Shown piece by piece: positions 12,421 through 24,751 of a stretch of 64,000 bases of DNA. Position numbers and translations under genes: made by a program. The number at the start of each line of letters is the position of its first letter. Position 1 is the first letter of the stretch. Under the pieces are notes generated by a model. It was not told where the DNA came from. It was given only the letters and a program-made list of their open reading frames with translations, and did not search any database. The DNA lies in assembly GCA_018873245.2 (NCBI GenBank), contig JAEMBT020000004.1, positions 6,000,573 through 6,064,572 of the forward strand, given 5' to 3'. This DNA is from Archegozetes longisetosus. Taxonomy: Eukaryota > Arthropoda > Arachnida > Sarcoptiformes > Trhypochthoniidae.

Positions 12421-15400
12421 CTCTCCCCTCTCCTCGTTCTGCTGCCTCTCATTCTACTACAGAATATGAAATAGTGTAGCATTTCTGTTAGATTACTTTC
12501 GATTTTTGGGCTTCTTTTTTGCATTGGTAAGTGTTTAGGACTGAATTGTCTTAACAGTTTAGGAGAAAAGGAGCATAAGAGCGCGGTTGATGTAAACTAA
12601 GGCATTAATGCTAATATGTCAATTACATGCATTGAGAGCTAAATGCGTACAACACAAGCACTTTTCTATTACAATTATTCATTATATTCATTATATAAAA
12701 TGTATTACTAAAAATAGCGCCAAAACCATTCCTCCCCTCCGAACAGATTGTGGATGTAATCCATAGTAAGGTTGCTATGGGTGGTTCTTCTCTGGCAATT
12801 TAGAGAGAGCACTATTACCTACGAGCGCGATTCACGTGTAGAAAGACTCTTAACCTTTCACAGTGTGAGTTTACTGCTTTGCTGTTGCATTTGATTAACT
12901 TGTAATTGACATAATTCTATACTATACTATCACTGTTGTCCACATCAGTTGATTGTGCTGTGCGTGTCCGACCAAAACAGGCATTGATTCCGAGACAACG
13001 CCTTTTATCAGTAATTTATGTGTTTAATCTAACTCTTAAATTCAGTCCAAACACTCTCCACTGATATCTCTGCTCTAACAGTGTCTGTCCTACAGTTTAT
13101 CGGTTGCGTGTTTGCTCACTCAAGAAATCACTGCTAACTTTATTTTTGCTGACCTTAACATTGCTCATCAAATATAACTGGTATGAATATTCGTATACTA
13201 TTCTGTTATGTTATAAATTCATTCAATACATGTATATTAAGTACATTACTATCAATATTATGACAATTGAGTAAAACGTTTTTTTTCTAAGTAGTATTTA
13301 AACGATATGAAAGTTAATATGAAAAATTTGATTTAATTTGTATTGGACTTGATGCTGACTAGTCATTTGTATGAGTAATAGGCTTTGAGAAAGATTGATA
13401 TCTAAAACTTTTGGACATGTTTCAATGGAAACTTAATACTAAGAAAAAGATGATTAGAGGGAAGAAAAAGAAAAGCTAAAGCGAACTGCGATCACAAATA
13501 TTGTTGCTGTAGTAATACGGGCTGAACAAAACAAAGCACGTTTACGTGAAATATTTGATTAAAAACTAACAATTGCTATGTTATTACTTGGGGGTAGAAA
13601 CTGAACTCTTTCCAAAGCTGTATTAGTTGCGAGAGAACTTCAATTTCATTTCAAATCCATTAATGTAAACATTCTCGTGACAGTTCAAATCCATTAATTT
13701 GGTGTAAATTAATTCAATGTTGAATATTTTGCTGCAATAGCGATACTAAACGCATTAGAGTTAGCTTCAATAGTGTTCTTTCCAATCGATGTGGTGTTGA
13801 AGTGAGTTGTGATTGCTTTCTATTAAACTTATGAGAAAATCGTAATCCTCCGTATCTGTTAAGAATGAGGTATAAGAATTTGAATCATTGGTATTATTGA
13901 ATTGCAGTAAAGGGGGCTGACAATGTCATAAGTAAGCAGTCAGTAGAGAGAGATGACAATTTAACAGAGTATTTCTGCTATGCACTTTGGAAATATATTT
14001 TCGCGCAATCATAATCACAAAAGACTACTCCAACTTAGGAACCTTTCTTGAGACAGAGAAAGGCAACCAACACTCGATTCTTTATTTTCACAGCTTTGTC
14101 TGTGGAATGCGTTGTCGTTTGAATAGTGAGATTAGAGGGCTGAGTATAAATTCTATTATTAATATCCACGAACACTATTTTGTTTAGGTGAAATTTTAAT
14201 AATTTTGATTCGCATAGTTCTGTTGACTGATATTTATAGCTTGTGACCCCTCAACCCTTTCCTTAATACAGTGATGTATTAAATTTAGATCATGACTGAA
14301 GAGTATTACACCAACAGTTATTATAAACCATATTCTAACTCATGATAGATTTTTATTGCTATTTCTATGCACTTTCCCAGTAATATTTCTAACCCTGCAA
14401 ATTCTTTAGTTTTGCTACATTTCAGAGATTAAGTAGTTTTAAAATCAAATTAATGTCTACTAAAGTTTACGCAAAATGCAATCTCAATAAATTTAGATCA
14501 GCGCTAGTTTTAGGTAATACTTCATTAATCAGTATTTTCTCTACAATTAATCCTTATAAAGGCTTTTATCAGATAGTGGTTATGTTCATATTTGATCGCT
14601 ATTTTATTATACATTATTTTAATCTATTCAGCTTTAACTCATTTGTTTATTGTTGTGGGTTTAATATAGATATTACTGTTTTTTATGAATGTTTTGAAAA
14701 ATCTAATTTCTAACTCATTCAAATATGTAATCTTATGGTTTTATCAAACAAAACTAGAATTTAGTACTGAAAATGCTTCAAACTAGCACTTTGAGGCAAA
14801 ACTGAGAAACATTCAAAACAAATCAAGTTAAGGATTAATTAATATAAATTACTCAGATTCTATTTTCGTTTCATATTAAGAGCTTTTGTCATGTTGGGAC
14901 ATTAGCTTCTCTAGAACCACACTCAAAATAATGATTTCATTTCTGTCAAAATTCATTTTACTGATAAATTGACTCAATTTTCGATTTGAGTAACCATTTA
15001 TCCTAAGTTTAATGTCTTTTGTTTATTCTGAGTTTCAATTTTGATGCCGTTTAACAGTAGATTATAGACTCTATGGCTAGAATTTAAGAGATATCTCATT
15101 TCAAGGATTTCAAAACCGATGTTGAAATCAAATTATCATTTACTAAGAGAATCAATGACTCTTTTGTGAAACGATGACTTTCTAGCAAAATGTGCGATTT
15201 GTAGGAGAAAATAGTTGAGTAAAATTAATATAAGTGGAAATAGTTTGGATTACAAAAGTTATCTAAAGTAAAGTTGAGCGCATAGTAGCACATTGGCAAG
15301 AAATAGGAATGCATCAAATGGTTTGATAGTGTTTTATACATGTATTTGAAGGCGCGTATAAAGGTTCTGAACTGAATTTCCACCTGATTACTTGCAGCAA

Positions 15401-16050
15401 TGGGTGTGTATGATATGCTTACTAGAATATGGTGGTTATATTACTTTCTGAATGCAGAATCAGCAAAAATAGTTGTGTATATAATATTAGGAAATGGAGA
15501 GGGTCCCTATGAACAGACAGATGGTCCGCATTTCATCCTTCACTGGATTTGTGCACAATATATATGCTTATCCTTTCTTTGCAAAGCTCCAGCATTATGT
15601 GATCAAAGTCAACTAAATCTTTCATATCATGACTCTCTCACTCAACAGTCTTTTATTTCATTCTAACTAATCCATATTTTCTATTGATCTAATTCTTTTT
15701 AGATTTCTTTTCCCATTTATTCCTCTAAATCCGTACTTTGCATTGTCTCAATACAATTGATCGAAAGGTTCAATAGAGTTGAAGTGTGAGTGGACGTAAG
15801 ATTGAATTATTTATTAAGTGTTTTCTTTGAAATATTTGGTCAAATGTTTGTTTTTGAGGAATTTATTGTAGTGAACATCCTATATTATTGATCAGTTCAG
15901 GTTGTAGTTCTTGTTTTGTTTCTTTTCTCTATTTATCAGCCGATAATCTCTAAATATTTAATGTCAGTGTCAGTCTTTATATGATTAGATTCGGTCAGTT
16001 GTTCCCTTCTATTAAACTATACTCTATTTCCTTAACCATAATTAATTAAT

Positions 16051-16090
16051 GAATTCTGTTGCAATTCTGTTGCGATTCTGTTGCAATTCT
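16051..16090. repeat. 11-bp tandem repeat (about 3.5 copies)
   Basis: Repeated unit resembling AATTCTGTTGC in tandem, with single-base differences between copies, in non-coding sequence. Confidence 0.8.
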
Positions 16091-17056
16091 CACAAGTCTC
16101 ATGTTTGACTAGTAGTATTTGCACATTGAGTTAAGTGAAGTATATCTGGCAAACATACACTCGTATACCATTGGAGTAATAATGTTTTGCTAGGAAAACA
16201 CTATTTCAATACCTGGTGTATAATCCAACTTAGATGAAGTTGAGTAGTCCAGAGAAAGTAGTAGTTTATTTGCGACTTCATGCAAAAGTTAAGGCACAAT
16301 ATTTGTTGGAATAACGAAAGAGAGAAATCAAAGTGAGAATATACGGATGCTTGATTCGCATCTTCCACTACTCCTCTATTCTCCCGTGGATTTACCTGTC
16401 AATGGTATTATCTGGAGCGCTAATAAATATAGATACTCCCAAAGGAAAATCTTTATGTGGCATAAGACTGTTGTGCTCTACAATAAAAATACATTAAACT
16501 CACTCAATCTGAATTTTCTCGTTGTTTCCTTCAGATCTCTCTTGTCTCATAAAATTAAGCCCAGCTACCATTCATTAATTAATATTATCATTTATTTTAG
16601 GTATGCACTAAAGTTCTCGATTAGATCAAACTATTCCTATTTTATATCGTGTTTTTGTTGTACTGACAAGAATACAAACAGTTTGAATATGATATTGATT
16701 GAGGAAAATGTTTCTAGAAAAAGACACTAAACCCTACTAAATGGAGAATTAGATGAATTTATTTTTTTGCAAGCAGATCCTTCAATAAAGTTGTGCGATT
16801 TTCAGTCGCAAAACAAAATCCTTTATAATGAAGCACTCTGTTCTATTCATTAATCCTTATTATCCTTCAGTATAACTTCAATCAGAATTTGTAACCTGTA
16901 ACTCGTCAACTCTGTTTATCACATCGTCAATTCCTACTTCAAATTTCAGCTAAATATGTAAATTAATACAAGACCTTACTTGAACTGAGCGAATGAGCTT
17001 ACGCTCAATTAAGCAGACACCAGAATAAGTTTATTTATTGATCGTATTTAGTTTGG

Positions 17057-17258
17057 TCATTGAATCATCTCTGACTGATTTGACAGAGCAGGTAAACAGG
17101 TTTGTTGCTTGGCTTCCAACAAAATATTCAGGCACTCTGTTGTCATAGAGACATGGATGTTGGTAGTAGAATGAGATATTGTGCTGTGAAGAGGAGCAGA
17201 AGTTGGAGTAGAATAGTTTGGATATGGTTTGAGTGTATTTGGTTTGCGTGGCTCTGTT
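17057..17258 (-). CDS. Candidate terminal exon, unidentified Ser/Thr/Pro-rich protein
   Basis: Minus-strand open stretch of 67 codons including TGA at 17057-17059. It follows a pyrimidine-rich tract ending CACTCCAG, which is a good 3' splice site, with the exon starting at 17258 in phase 1. The peptide begins rich in Pro, Ser, Thr and Asn and ends with a more ordinary segment (ECLNILLEAKQQTCLPALSN). AATAAA occurs on the same strand about 20 nt past the stop (TTTATT around 17030-17036), as expected for a real 3' end. No upstream exon was found and the family is unknown. Confidence 0.25.
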
Positions 17259-19216
17259 CTGGAGTGCAATTAAAGAAAGACGATTCTGTTTGCCTATCTA
17301 TCTATTGCAAACAGATATAGCAGGCATTTACAAAAATATCTTGGGATTCCCCAAATGCACTTTATTACATAATCTGGCTCTTTATTGCATTGGATTAGAG
17401 AAGTAATGTTGTTTAATGCATGTTTAATGTTACTCTTGCTTTGCATGATTCTGTCGTACGGCTGTAAAACCGTTTCCTTTTACGACCTATTCCTTAATCT
17501 TATTCTAATGTTACTACAGGTGTGAGCTAACAACCATTTTCCCCTACTTTATCTAATTTAACGCCCATCAAACTTCAATTCAATTACGAATATCAGAAAC
17601 CAATTATCAGTAATTGTCATAAAAGCATTCGAGTAAATATCAAATTGAAAAAAGTCATTCTTCTGCTGTTTTGAAAGCTCATTCTTCTACTGTTTTGCAT
17701 TGCAGACTTATTTTTGTAAATCCAGTAAAAATTCAAATTAAACTTGAATATAAGACCCTTATCGGGACTCGCATAACAGTAACGATTACGACTAACGTTT
17801 TGGTTAAAAATGAAAACTTAACCGACATTTGAAACAGAGGATTACTGGAAAAACCATTAGTAACTCATTTATTTAATGAGAAATTGATTATTCTTTTTTA
17901 TACCGGAAGAATTAAACATTAATCGAAGAAAAAAATTCACATTTTCAAAACTAGCACATACTATGCTTACATACTATGCCTCTAATCGAGTTAAGAGAAA
18001 AGTCTTTTTTAATCAATTATGATTTTAATAACTGCTTTTGAGCAAACCAACCAAAATAGTGCTTAAAGTAATGTTGTTGAGCCTCCGAGTTATTTACTCT
18101 ATAAGGAGTGTTATATCTGTATGTAATGTCAAATTTTGTTACAGTTATTTTCTTTGAGTCGTTTACTTAATGAAGACACAAACATTAGGGCTTATAATAT
18201 TACAACTAATTTAAGAAAGTTCTACATTTAATTGTAGATTCGCTGCACGCTTAAAGCTCATAATGGCATGAAATGTTAAGAATTTATTATAGGAAATACT
18301 ACTATTTGCTGACGATGAGCTCAGCATTGTTTCTCCTATTCCATAATAAACTGCTTCTCTATAGAGGAACCTCTCTATAGACAATGTTCTCTATAGACAA
18401 TCCTACTATTCTCTACACAAAGTTTCAATGTGAACAAAAATGTCATTAACTTTTGCGTGTGTATAACATATTAGATTTACTCAGGTGTGCAGTTTTCCAC
18501 TAAAATATATTTATGTTATATTCACTTCAATAGTAGCTGTAACTCTACGATCACACAAAAACAGTCAATGTTTTTATCATCTGTATTATATTACTTCCGT
18601 AAGTTGTCAACTGTTTTCATTGTCACTCTGGTTATTAATCTATTCGCTACATAGAAACTGAAGCTTTTTCACTATTGCCAACTCAGGTTTAATTCTCAAT
18701 TCTGTGTTTTCATGTGAAAATATCTGATCAATAGTTCAGGTCATTAGTCTTGGTTCTACTCTTTAAGATAAGCTTATATTATATTTTCAATAGTCATATC
18801 AGTCTCAATAATTTATGTTGGCCGGATTGAACATTAATTTTTCCAATTTATTTAACACTATTTTTGTTGCATGAATGCAATCAATTACACTTTATATAAA
18901 CTAATGCATAAAATATTCATTTCAAAATTCAAGACTCATTTCAATTGTTCAATCATTCGGTTTGTTCAAGTGCTTAAGATAAGAATTTGCATTAGGGTCT
19001 TGCAAGTTATTGCGCTTTTACGTGTTTATGAAAAATTGAAGCAAAATTTTATCAATTTATTGGGGAACTCAATGATATTGCGTGACTCTTCAATTATAAA
19101 TATCATAAATTACTCCAATAGACCCAAACGCAAATTTGCCTAATTTGCATATATTGAAAATAATCTAGCTTATTTTCTTATACAATAATCAATAATATCC
19201 CTATCTTGCAAATTAG

Positions 19217-22200
19217 GTCAATGGAAGAGATATATCAAAGACTTCATACCAACAAGCAGTTCAAGTTCTGCAAAGCGCTAGTCAACCAATAGTTGTTGAA
19301 CTATCACGACGAACGAGTAATACGACAAAAGAAGACATAAAGCAAACTTCTTCGTCAACACCATTAGTATCCCTATCATCTTTGAAAGAAAATCCAATGC
19401 AAAGTGAGCCCAATTCCGAACCAAATGCATCATCTCCTGCTTCTCCTCTCTATTGTGAGACATCAACTCAGACTGAATGGACGATGGGTTGGGACATTCC
19501 GCCGCCCTTCTTATTTCCATACCCGGCACCAAACACTGCACAAATGGCATCATTTCTTAGCAGTGATCTTATTATGAGAAATGACTTGCTCGAAAATGAT
19601 GAAGACGACGATGACGATGATGGATGTGATGTCGAATATGAGGTTAAGAAAACATTCTCTTATCTTTTCATTTATCTGTTTGAATATCTTTTCTAACTTA
19701 TGAGAAAAACTGTTTTCATGTCATTTTGATATATCAATAAACTTTACGTAAGTTCAGTGCTCTTACCAAAACTTTAGCTCAAGTGTTATCCTTTTATATT
19801 CTATTTTTCTTAAAGCTCACACAACTAATACCATTTTTAATATCAAATCATAATTTAACATCAGCATTTTTTTCTTCATTCTCAAAAAAAAGTTTCGCAT
19901 TTCTTTTTTTTTCATTTTTTTGTTATATTTTGTTTGAAGAAATGGAGAAAAAATAATTGATGGCTACAAACATAATATAAGACTTTATGCATGACTGAGA
20001 GTCAATTAAATTTAGAAGAAATTCTTATATTAACGTTGATGAAAGGAACTGTTAGTGTAGTTCGAAATTCTTTGTTCTACAAATAATCAATAAATTTTCA
20101 TAATTATCGTATTTTTCTTAATGAGTTGACTCACCAGCAGATTCTCATATTTTCAATAAATTCAGTATTTTTAAATAAAATACATTGAAAACATTGAATC
20201 TATTAACAGGAAGTGACACTACACCTGAGTTCAAGTTCTGAAAGACTGGGTCTGACACTAAGTGGACCAGAGGAAGAAAATGATGATGTCATAGTAATAG
20301 AGGTAAGATGAAACGTAGTGAATAAGACTTGAAATTTGGAGTATTTTGGTTTAGTCGGTTGAGAACATTTGTTAGGAGCTCGACTGACACATCAAAGGAT
20401 AAATGAGGTGCATCTGAACTCTCTATGCTCTAAGCGTATGATCAAAGATGTGCGAGACTCTGATTCTCGCTGCGTTCTCACTGCTCTGATCAATGCCTAT
20501 TCGCCTATAAATAAACCTAAGGATTAGTTTCTTTCTGTATAAACATATGTAGGAGAATGAGAATAGACATGATTCCAAAACAACATATGTAAGGGTTACA
20601 CTAAATTCAACATGCTCAAGTTTCTATCCAGTTTAGTTACAATTTTGATCTAGAAATTAATCAGTTGATAGAAATCTTTCTTGGAGACAACATGTGGTTT
20701 CCAAGCAATCAAATATTTTCTGAGTTGGAGCGTAAAACTGGAAAGATTGTTTTGATAATATGAGATCAGTTTCCAACTGAATCAAGTTATTTATACGAAA
20801 ACCTTACTCGCAGCACTGCTCGTTTTGTGAATAAAAACTCTCATTATAATTCTTGAAAATCTACAAATATTATAGCAGAACCTCTTTAATGTGGTCTTAA
20901 AAACAGTATGAAAATTTCATAAAAAAAATATTGTTATTGATTTTTAAAAGCAGTTAACTAAATGTTTAAGTTAGACTGAATCAAGTTTTTAAATGCATAA
21001 CAAAATTTAGATCTGAAAACATTGGCTTGGATATGAAAGCTCAGATTAGAATTGGTTGTTTACTATTAATTATCGTTAGCTAATTAAAAAAAGATCACCA
21101 CTTCATAATGCATGCAAAGGTTTGCCTGAATCCGGATTAGTCTTTAGCCATGTTGCAGGCGTAGGCATTCTTTTTAATTAAAGAGTCATTAAAATTAATT
21201 ATTTTGGTCTGATCTGAAAATAATTTGCAGATTGAAGCAGAGAGTGTGGCTGCTAAAGACGGTAGAATCCAAGAAGGAGATCAAATACTGCAAATTAATG
21301 GAATAGACGTTAGAAATAGTGAGCACGCTTTACAACTATTCGGAACGAATCGATTCGACTTCACAATACTGGTAGCGAGGGCTCCATCGCAACTGCACGA
21401 AGCATATGAATTCTTACAACACCAGTCCAAGATAGACAATTGCGACTTCTCCAATATTCATTGCCATAACCACGCCAAAGTGATCGACCAGCAATTTGTT
21501 CAGCATTTCAGTAATCGAGACAATTGTGGCTCAGTTTCGTTGGAAAACAATCATTTAGAAAAAGATTCAGGTGTTGGTAGAACTGACGAAAGTACAAAAT
21601 ATGAGGAGAGCTCTACTGAACAGGAAGCAATCGATAAGTTGTCTGTAAATAACGGGACAATGGATAGTGAAAAAAGTCATATAACTAGTGAAAGTTCGTC
21701 CGGTGATAATTCTAACATGAATGAATCAGAACTTGTCGGAAAGAAATGTGAAAATGAAAATAAAAGTGATATGTTTAGTGCACACAAATATAGTACTAAT
21801 GAGATTAATTCATACGTTCCGTTCAGTGTTAATTATTCAGATACCACTTTGGATCGCGAAATGGCAATTCTTCACGAAGAAATGCAATCAATTCAATTAG
21901 AATGCGAGTCATTAGTTAATAAGCGTTTGCAACAAAACCAAACTAAAAATATAGGAAATAAAGCAAATTTTCATTACCAGAACAGACAAAAATATATTCA
22001 GCACACGTATATGAATATTGATAGCATTCGAACCAATATGACGACAAACAGCGCTAATAAGTTATCCTCGCAGAGTCAGAGTCAGAGTCAGCAACAATCA
22101 AATACGGAGTCGCAAACTAGTTGCGAGCCATCAGCTCGTAATGGATTGCCTTCAATTACTAGTTCTCATAGCAGTCCAACTAATCTACCAAAAGAAAAGA

Positions 22201-23519
22201 AAGAGTCAGTGGAGCGCTGGATCAAAAACATGCCACTATCAGCTGTAGGATCTAATCGGAAACCTAAATTTGGTATTTGCAGACCTAATATATGTGAAGA
22301 AAAAGAGAGAGATAGCTCTAGTGCTTACAATACTGGCGAAAGCTCGCGAAGCACTCCACTAACACTTGAATTAGCGCCTATACCTGTTGCCATTATCGAA
22401 AATAAGGATGACAAGAAAACATCATCTGGTCATTATGGATCAATCATGTCCCTGGTCTCTCCCTCCAAAGGAATGGAGGATAAAAGCACTCAATTACATG
22501 AATCTGATGTTGCCAGCATTTGGAGCTGTGAGTCTTGTAGGCGTTGTTGTCGTACTTTTCTCGAGTCGACAGAAACAATATTGGAGCAACAGAATCGTTA
22601 CAAGCGAAACAACAAGGATTCATCGTACGGAATATCGTCGCGTAACAATTCATTGTCTGCTAATATGAGAAAATTGAAATGCGATACTATTGAGGAGAGT
22701 AGCACAGAAAGTAATCGAAACTACGTTACATTCTATCCGTGCAGCACTACTATGTATACAAACGAAGCCAATCTTCAGCATACTATTTGGTTACAGCAAC
22801 AATTATTCCGTGAGTCACTCGCAAAGAAGCAATTTGACAGAATGGCAAACCACAGACCCAATGGTTCATCGAGTTTGCCATCACACAAGCCTCAGATGTC
22901 AAGCTTTCCCAATATTGCCTATTCTTCGAGTAAAATTATTAAAGATAGCAGTTTTATGTCATCTTTTAATGGGTGTGTGCCTCCGAGTCCCTCAAAGAGT
23001 GCTCCCTTAACATCGAATGTGAAGCCTAACAACGAAAATGGCATTAAGATGGAGTGGAAAGTCAAACGCAGACCCGATGGCACGAGATATATAACTTCTA
23101 GACCTGTTAGAAACAAAATCCTTAAGGAGAGAGCTCTAAAGATAATGGAAGAGAGATGTAGCGGACTCACCACTGATGACGATGCTATGAGCGAGCTGAA
23201 AATTGGCCGCTATTGGAACAAAGACGAGCGCAAAAGACATTTGGAAAAGGCTAGGGATAGAAAGAAAAGAGAGATTATGATGCGATCCACGAAAATGGCA
23301 GCACTAAGAGAACATTCAGAGGAGAGAGAGATGAACAATACTAATGGAAGTCTGACTCGCACTACCAATAGAGACAATACGAGCAAAACGAGCACGAATA
23401 AGAGAAATAAATTAAATACTGTTCAAGATTTGAATCGCAACTTCAATCCTACCAATGCTTCCTCTACGGGTTCTAAACAGATATCATCCAACGGATTACT
23501 TAGCGTTACCACTGTTTAA
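19217..23519 (+). CDS. PDZRN3/4-family PDZ protein, 3' part
   Basis: Three exons join in phase 0: 19217-19642, 20210-20302 and 21231-23519 (TAA), giving 935 codons of C-terminal protein. The first exon starts inside a PDZ domain (VNGRDIS, then a helix and a strand ending ELSRR). A second PDZ spans exons two and three: the carboxylate-loop equivalent is [10 protein letters not shown], followed by [21 protein letters not shown] long Ser/Asn/Gln-rich linker follows, with Asp-rich and SQ repeats. The block [20 protein letters not shown] plus the adjoining [20 protein letters not shown], late in the last exon, is the hallmark C-terminal motif shared by PDZRN3, PDZRN4 and PDZD4. In vertebrates PDZRN3 is a RING E3 ligase acting at synapses and in Wnt/MuSK signalling. 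The RING and TRAF-like exons are not visible here, so whether this protein has a RING is unknown. AATAAA lies at 24244. Confidence 0.88.
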
Positions 23520-24243
23520 ACACGTTTTTCTAACTTTATATTCAAATTTGGTATAACATAATGACATTAACTTTTTTACTATTGTTTTCCATTTTGTCCA
23601 TTAAATGCAATACTTTCCTCATGTTTTATATATTTCTATTGCTGTTTGTAATCATCAGTACTGAGTACTAATGATTGATTTGAATGGTTTTGATAAGTTG
23701 TACCGAAACTACATCCGATATAACCATCAATTCTATGAGTCTCTATCTAATACACATTTTATATTATCTAATTCTCAATCACTTTCAAAGTAGGCAATGA
23801 TTATTGTAAGTTTATGAGTAATATGTCATAATTATTGTCACTTTCCATTGTCACTCATTCTAAAGATATCTTCAGTTAACCAAAACAGCCAATCAATCAT
23901 TACTAAAACTATTAATAAGATGACTCCATAGAAAGCTGATATTAACTCGTAAACAAGTTTTCTCTTCCATTATCTTATATCTTGTCATCTTTCATAGATT
24001 TTGTCTTACTTTCCATTTGATGTTCGGAAGAATTGGGAGATAGAAACGTTTCAGTCTTTGTAAGTTATATCGATTGGAGTTTTGGGTTTAATAAGGATAA
24101 ACAAATTCAATAGGAAAGTGCTTTTTATGTTTAATATCACTCAAATCCAATGTAATGCTGTGTCATTTTAATATATAAATTATAAATATATAAATATATT
24201 AATATAAATATAAGTTTATGTCAGACTCAATTATTTTTATGTA

Positions 24244-24249
24244 AATAAA
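24244..24249 (+). terminator. Likely polyadenylation signal of the PDZRN-like gene
   Basis: AATAAA hexamer about 725 nt after the stop codon, after an AT-rich 3' UTR-like stretch. Assignment to this gene is by position only. Confidence 0.45.
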
Positions 24250-24330
24250 TACTTATTATTCTCTGTGTTAAATAAACTAATACACCAATGCCGACTCTAT
24301 TCTTATTTTCAATTCTTGCTTCCAATTCTT

Positions 24331-24395
24331 ACTCTCAATTCTTACTCTCAATTCTTACTCTCAATTCTTACTCTCAATTCTTACTCTCAACTCTT
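24331..24395. repeat. 13-bp minisatellite, five copies
   Basis: Five head-to-tail copies of ACTCTCAATTCTT, the last with one substitution. Two degenerate copies precede it from about 24306. It lies between the PDZRN-like gene and the next candidate exons. Confidence 0.92.
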
Positions 24396-24498
24396 ACCAC
24401 TCTATTACAAACACGCTATATCTCATTTCAATTCTTATTTAAAGGCTAAACAGAGAGAAAGAGGATTCTCAGTCTTACATAGAGACTTATTTTCACAG

Positions 24499-24751
24499 TT
24501 GAGTATGCTCATTCGCTGTGCTCATTGGGGTTTTCTATTACTCTAGATTTTCTCATTTCACAACTGACGGTAAGTTATATGCCTTAGCAAATGGATGAGA
24601 AAGGAAAGATCATTTACTTTTAATTACCTTCTCTGTGTTATGTGTTGTTTAGGCGCACTCTTTATCGCAACGATACGCGCAGATGGATTCCAATTATCAG
24701 TGCCACTACTGTAGAATAAGTAAACCCACACTTATTGCGGGCCATATTTAA
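24499..24751 (+). CDS. Two C-terminal exons of an unidentified gene
   Basis: Two small exons fit together: 24499-24569 (acceptor TTTTCACAG, donor GTAAGT) and 24653-24751 (acceptor TTGTTTAG, stop TAA). Both sides of the 83-nt intron are in phase 0 and the joined frame is open, giving about 56 residues. The peptide contains a hydrophobic stretch (GFSITLDFLISQL) and a CHYC motif (SNYQCHYCRIS) near the C terminus. The other frames of the first exon are blocked by stops. I do not recognise a family; CHYC alone is not enough to call a zinc finger. No start or upstream exon was found, and the 13-bp minisatellite upstream may lie in an intron. The phase match and the strong donor are the main support. 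Confidence 0.35.

Larger units (their letters stand above)
1..19216. other. Gene-poor AT-rich region, possibly a long intron
   Basis: No recognisable protein family was found in these 19 kb on either strand. The stretch is AT-rich with scattered stop codons and mostly random-looking short frames. The first exon of the PDZRN-like gene in the window (19217) begins in the middle of its first PDZ domain, so upstream exons must exist. Either they lie before position 1 and much of this region is intron, or they are short and I missed them. It contains a (GT)n and a (CT)n microsatellite, a 23-bp triple repeat, an 11-bp repeat near 16051-16090 and a few isolated coding-like terminal-exon candidates, which are listed separately. 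Confidence 0.5.

Noticed and set aside
12953-13030. Minus-strand segment reading CLGINACFGRTRTAQSTDVD
   Set aside because: Short, with a weak acceptor and no partner exon; probably chance in a locally GC-richer stretch.
15534-15560. Possible minus-strand last exon (KDEMRTICLFIGTLSIS, extending to about 15490)
   Set aside because: Fewer than 20 codons; cannot be told from chance.
16347-16730. 127-codon open frame on the plus strand
   Set aside because: Composition follows base content; the peptide has no family features and no promoter or splice support.
22387-23395. Several plus- and minus-strand open frames inside the last PDZRN-like exon
   Set aside because: Overlapping shadows of the long conserved coding frame.
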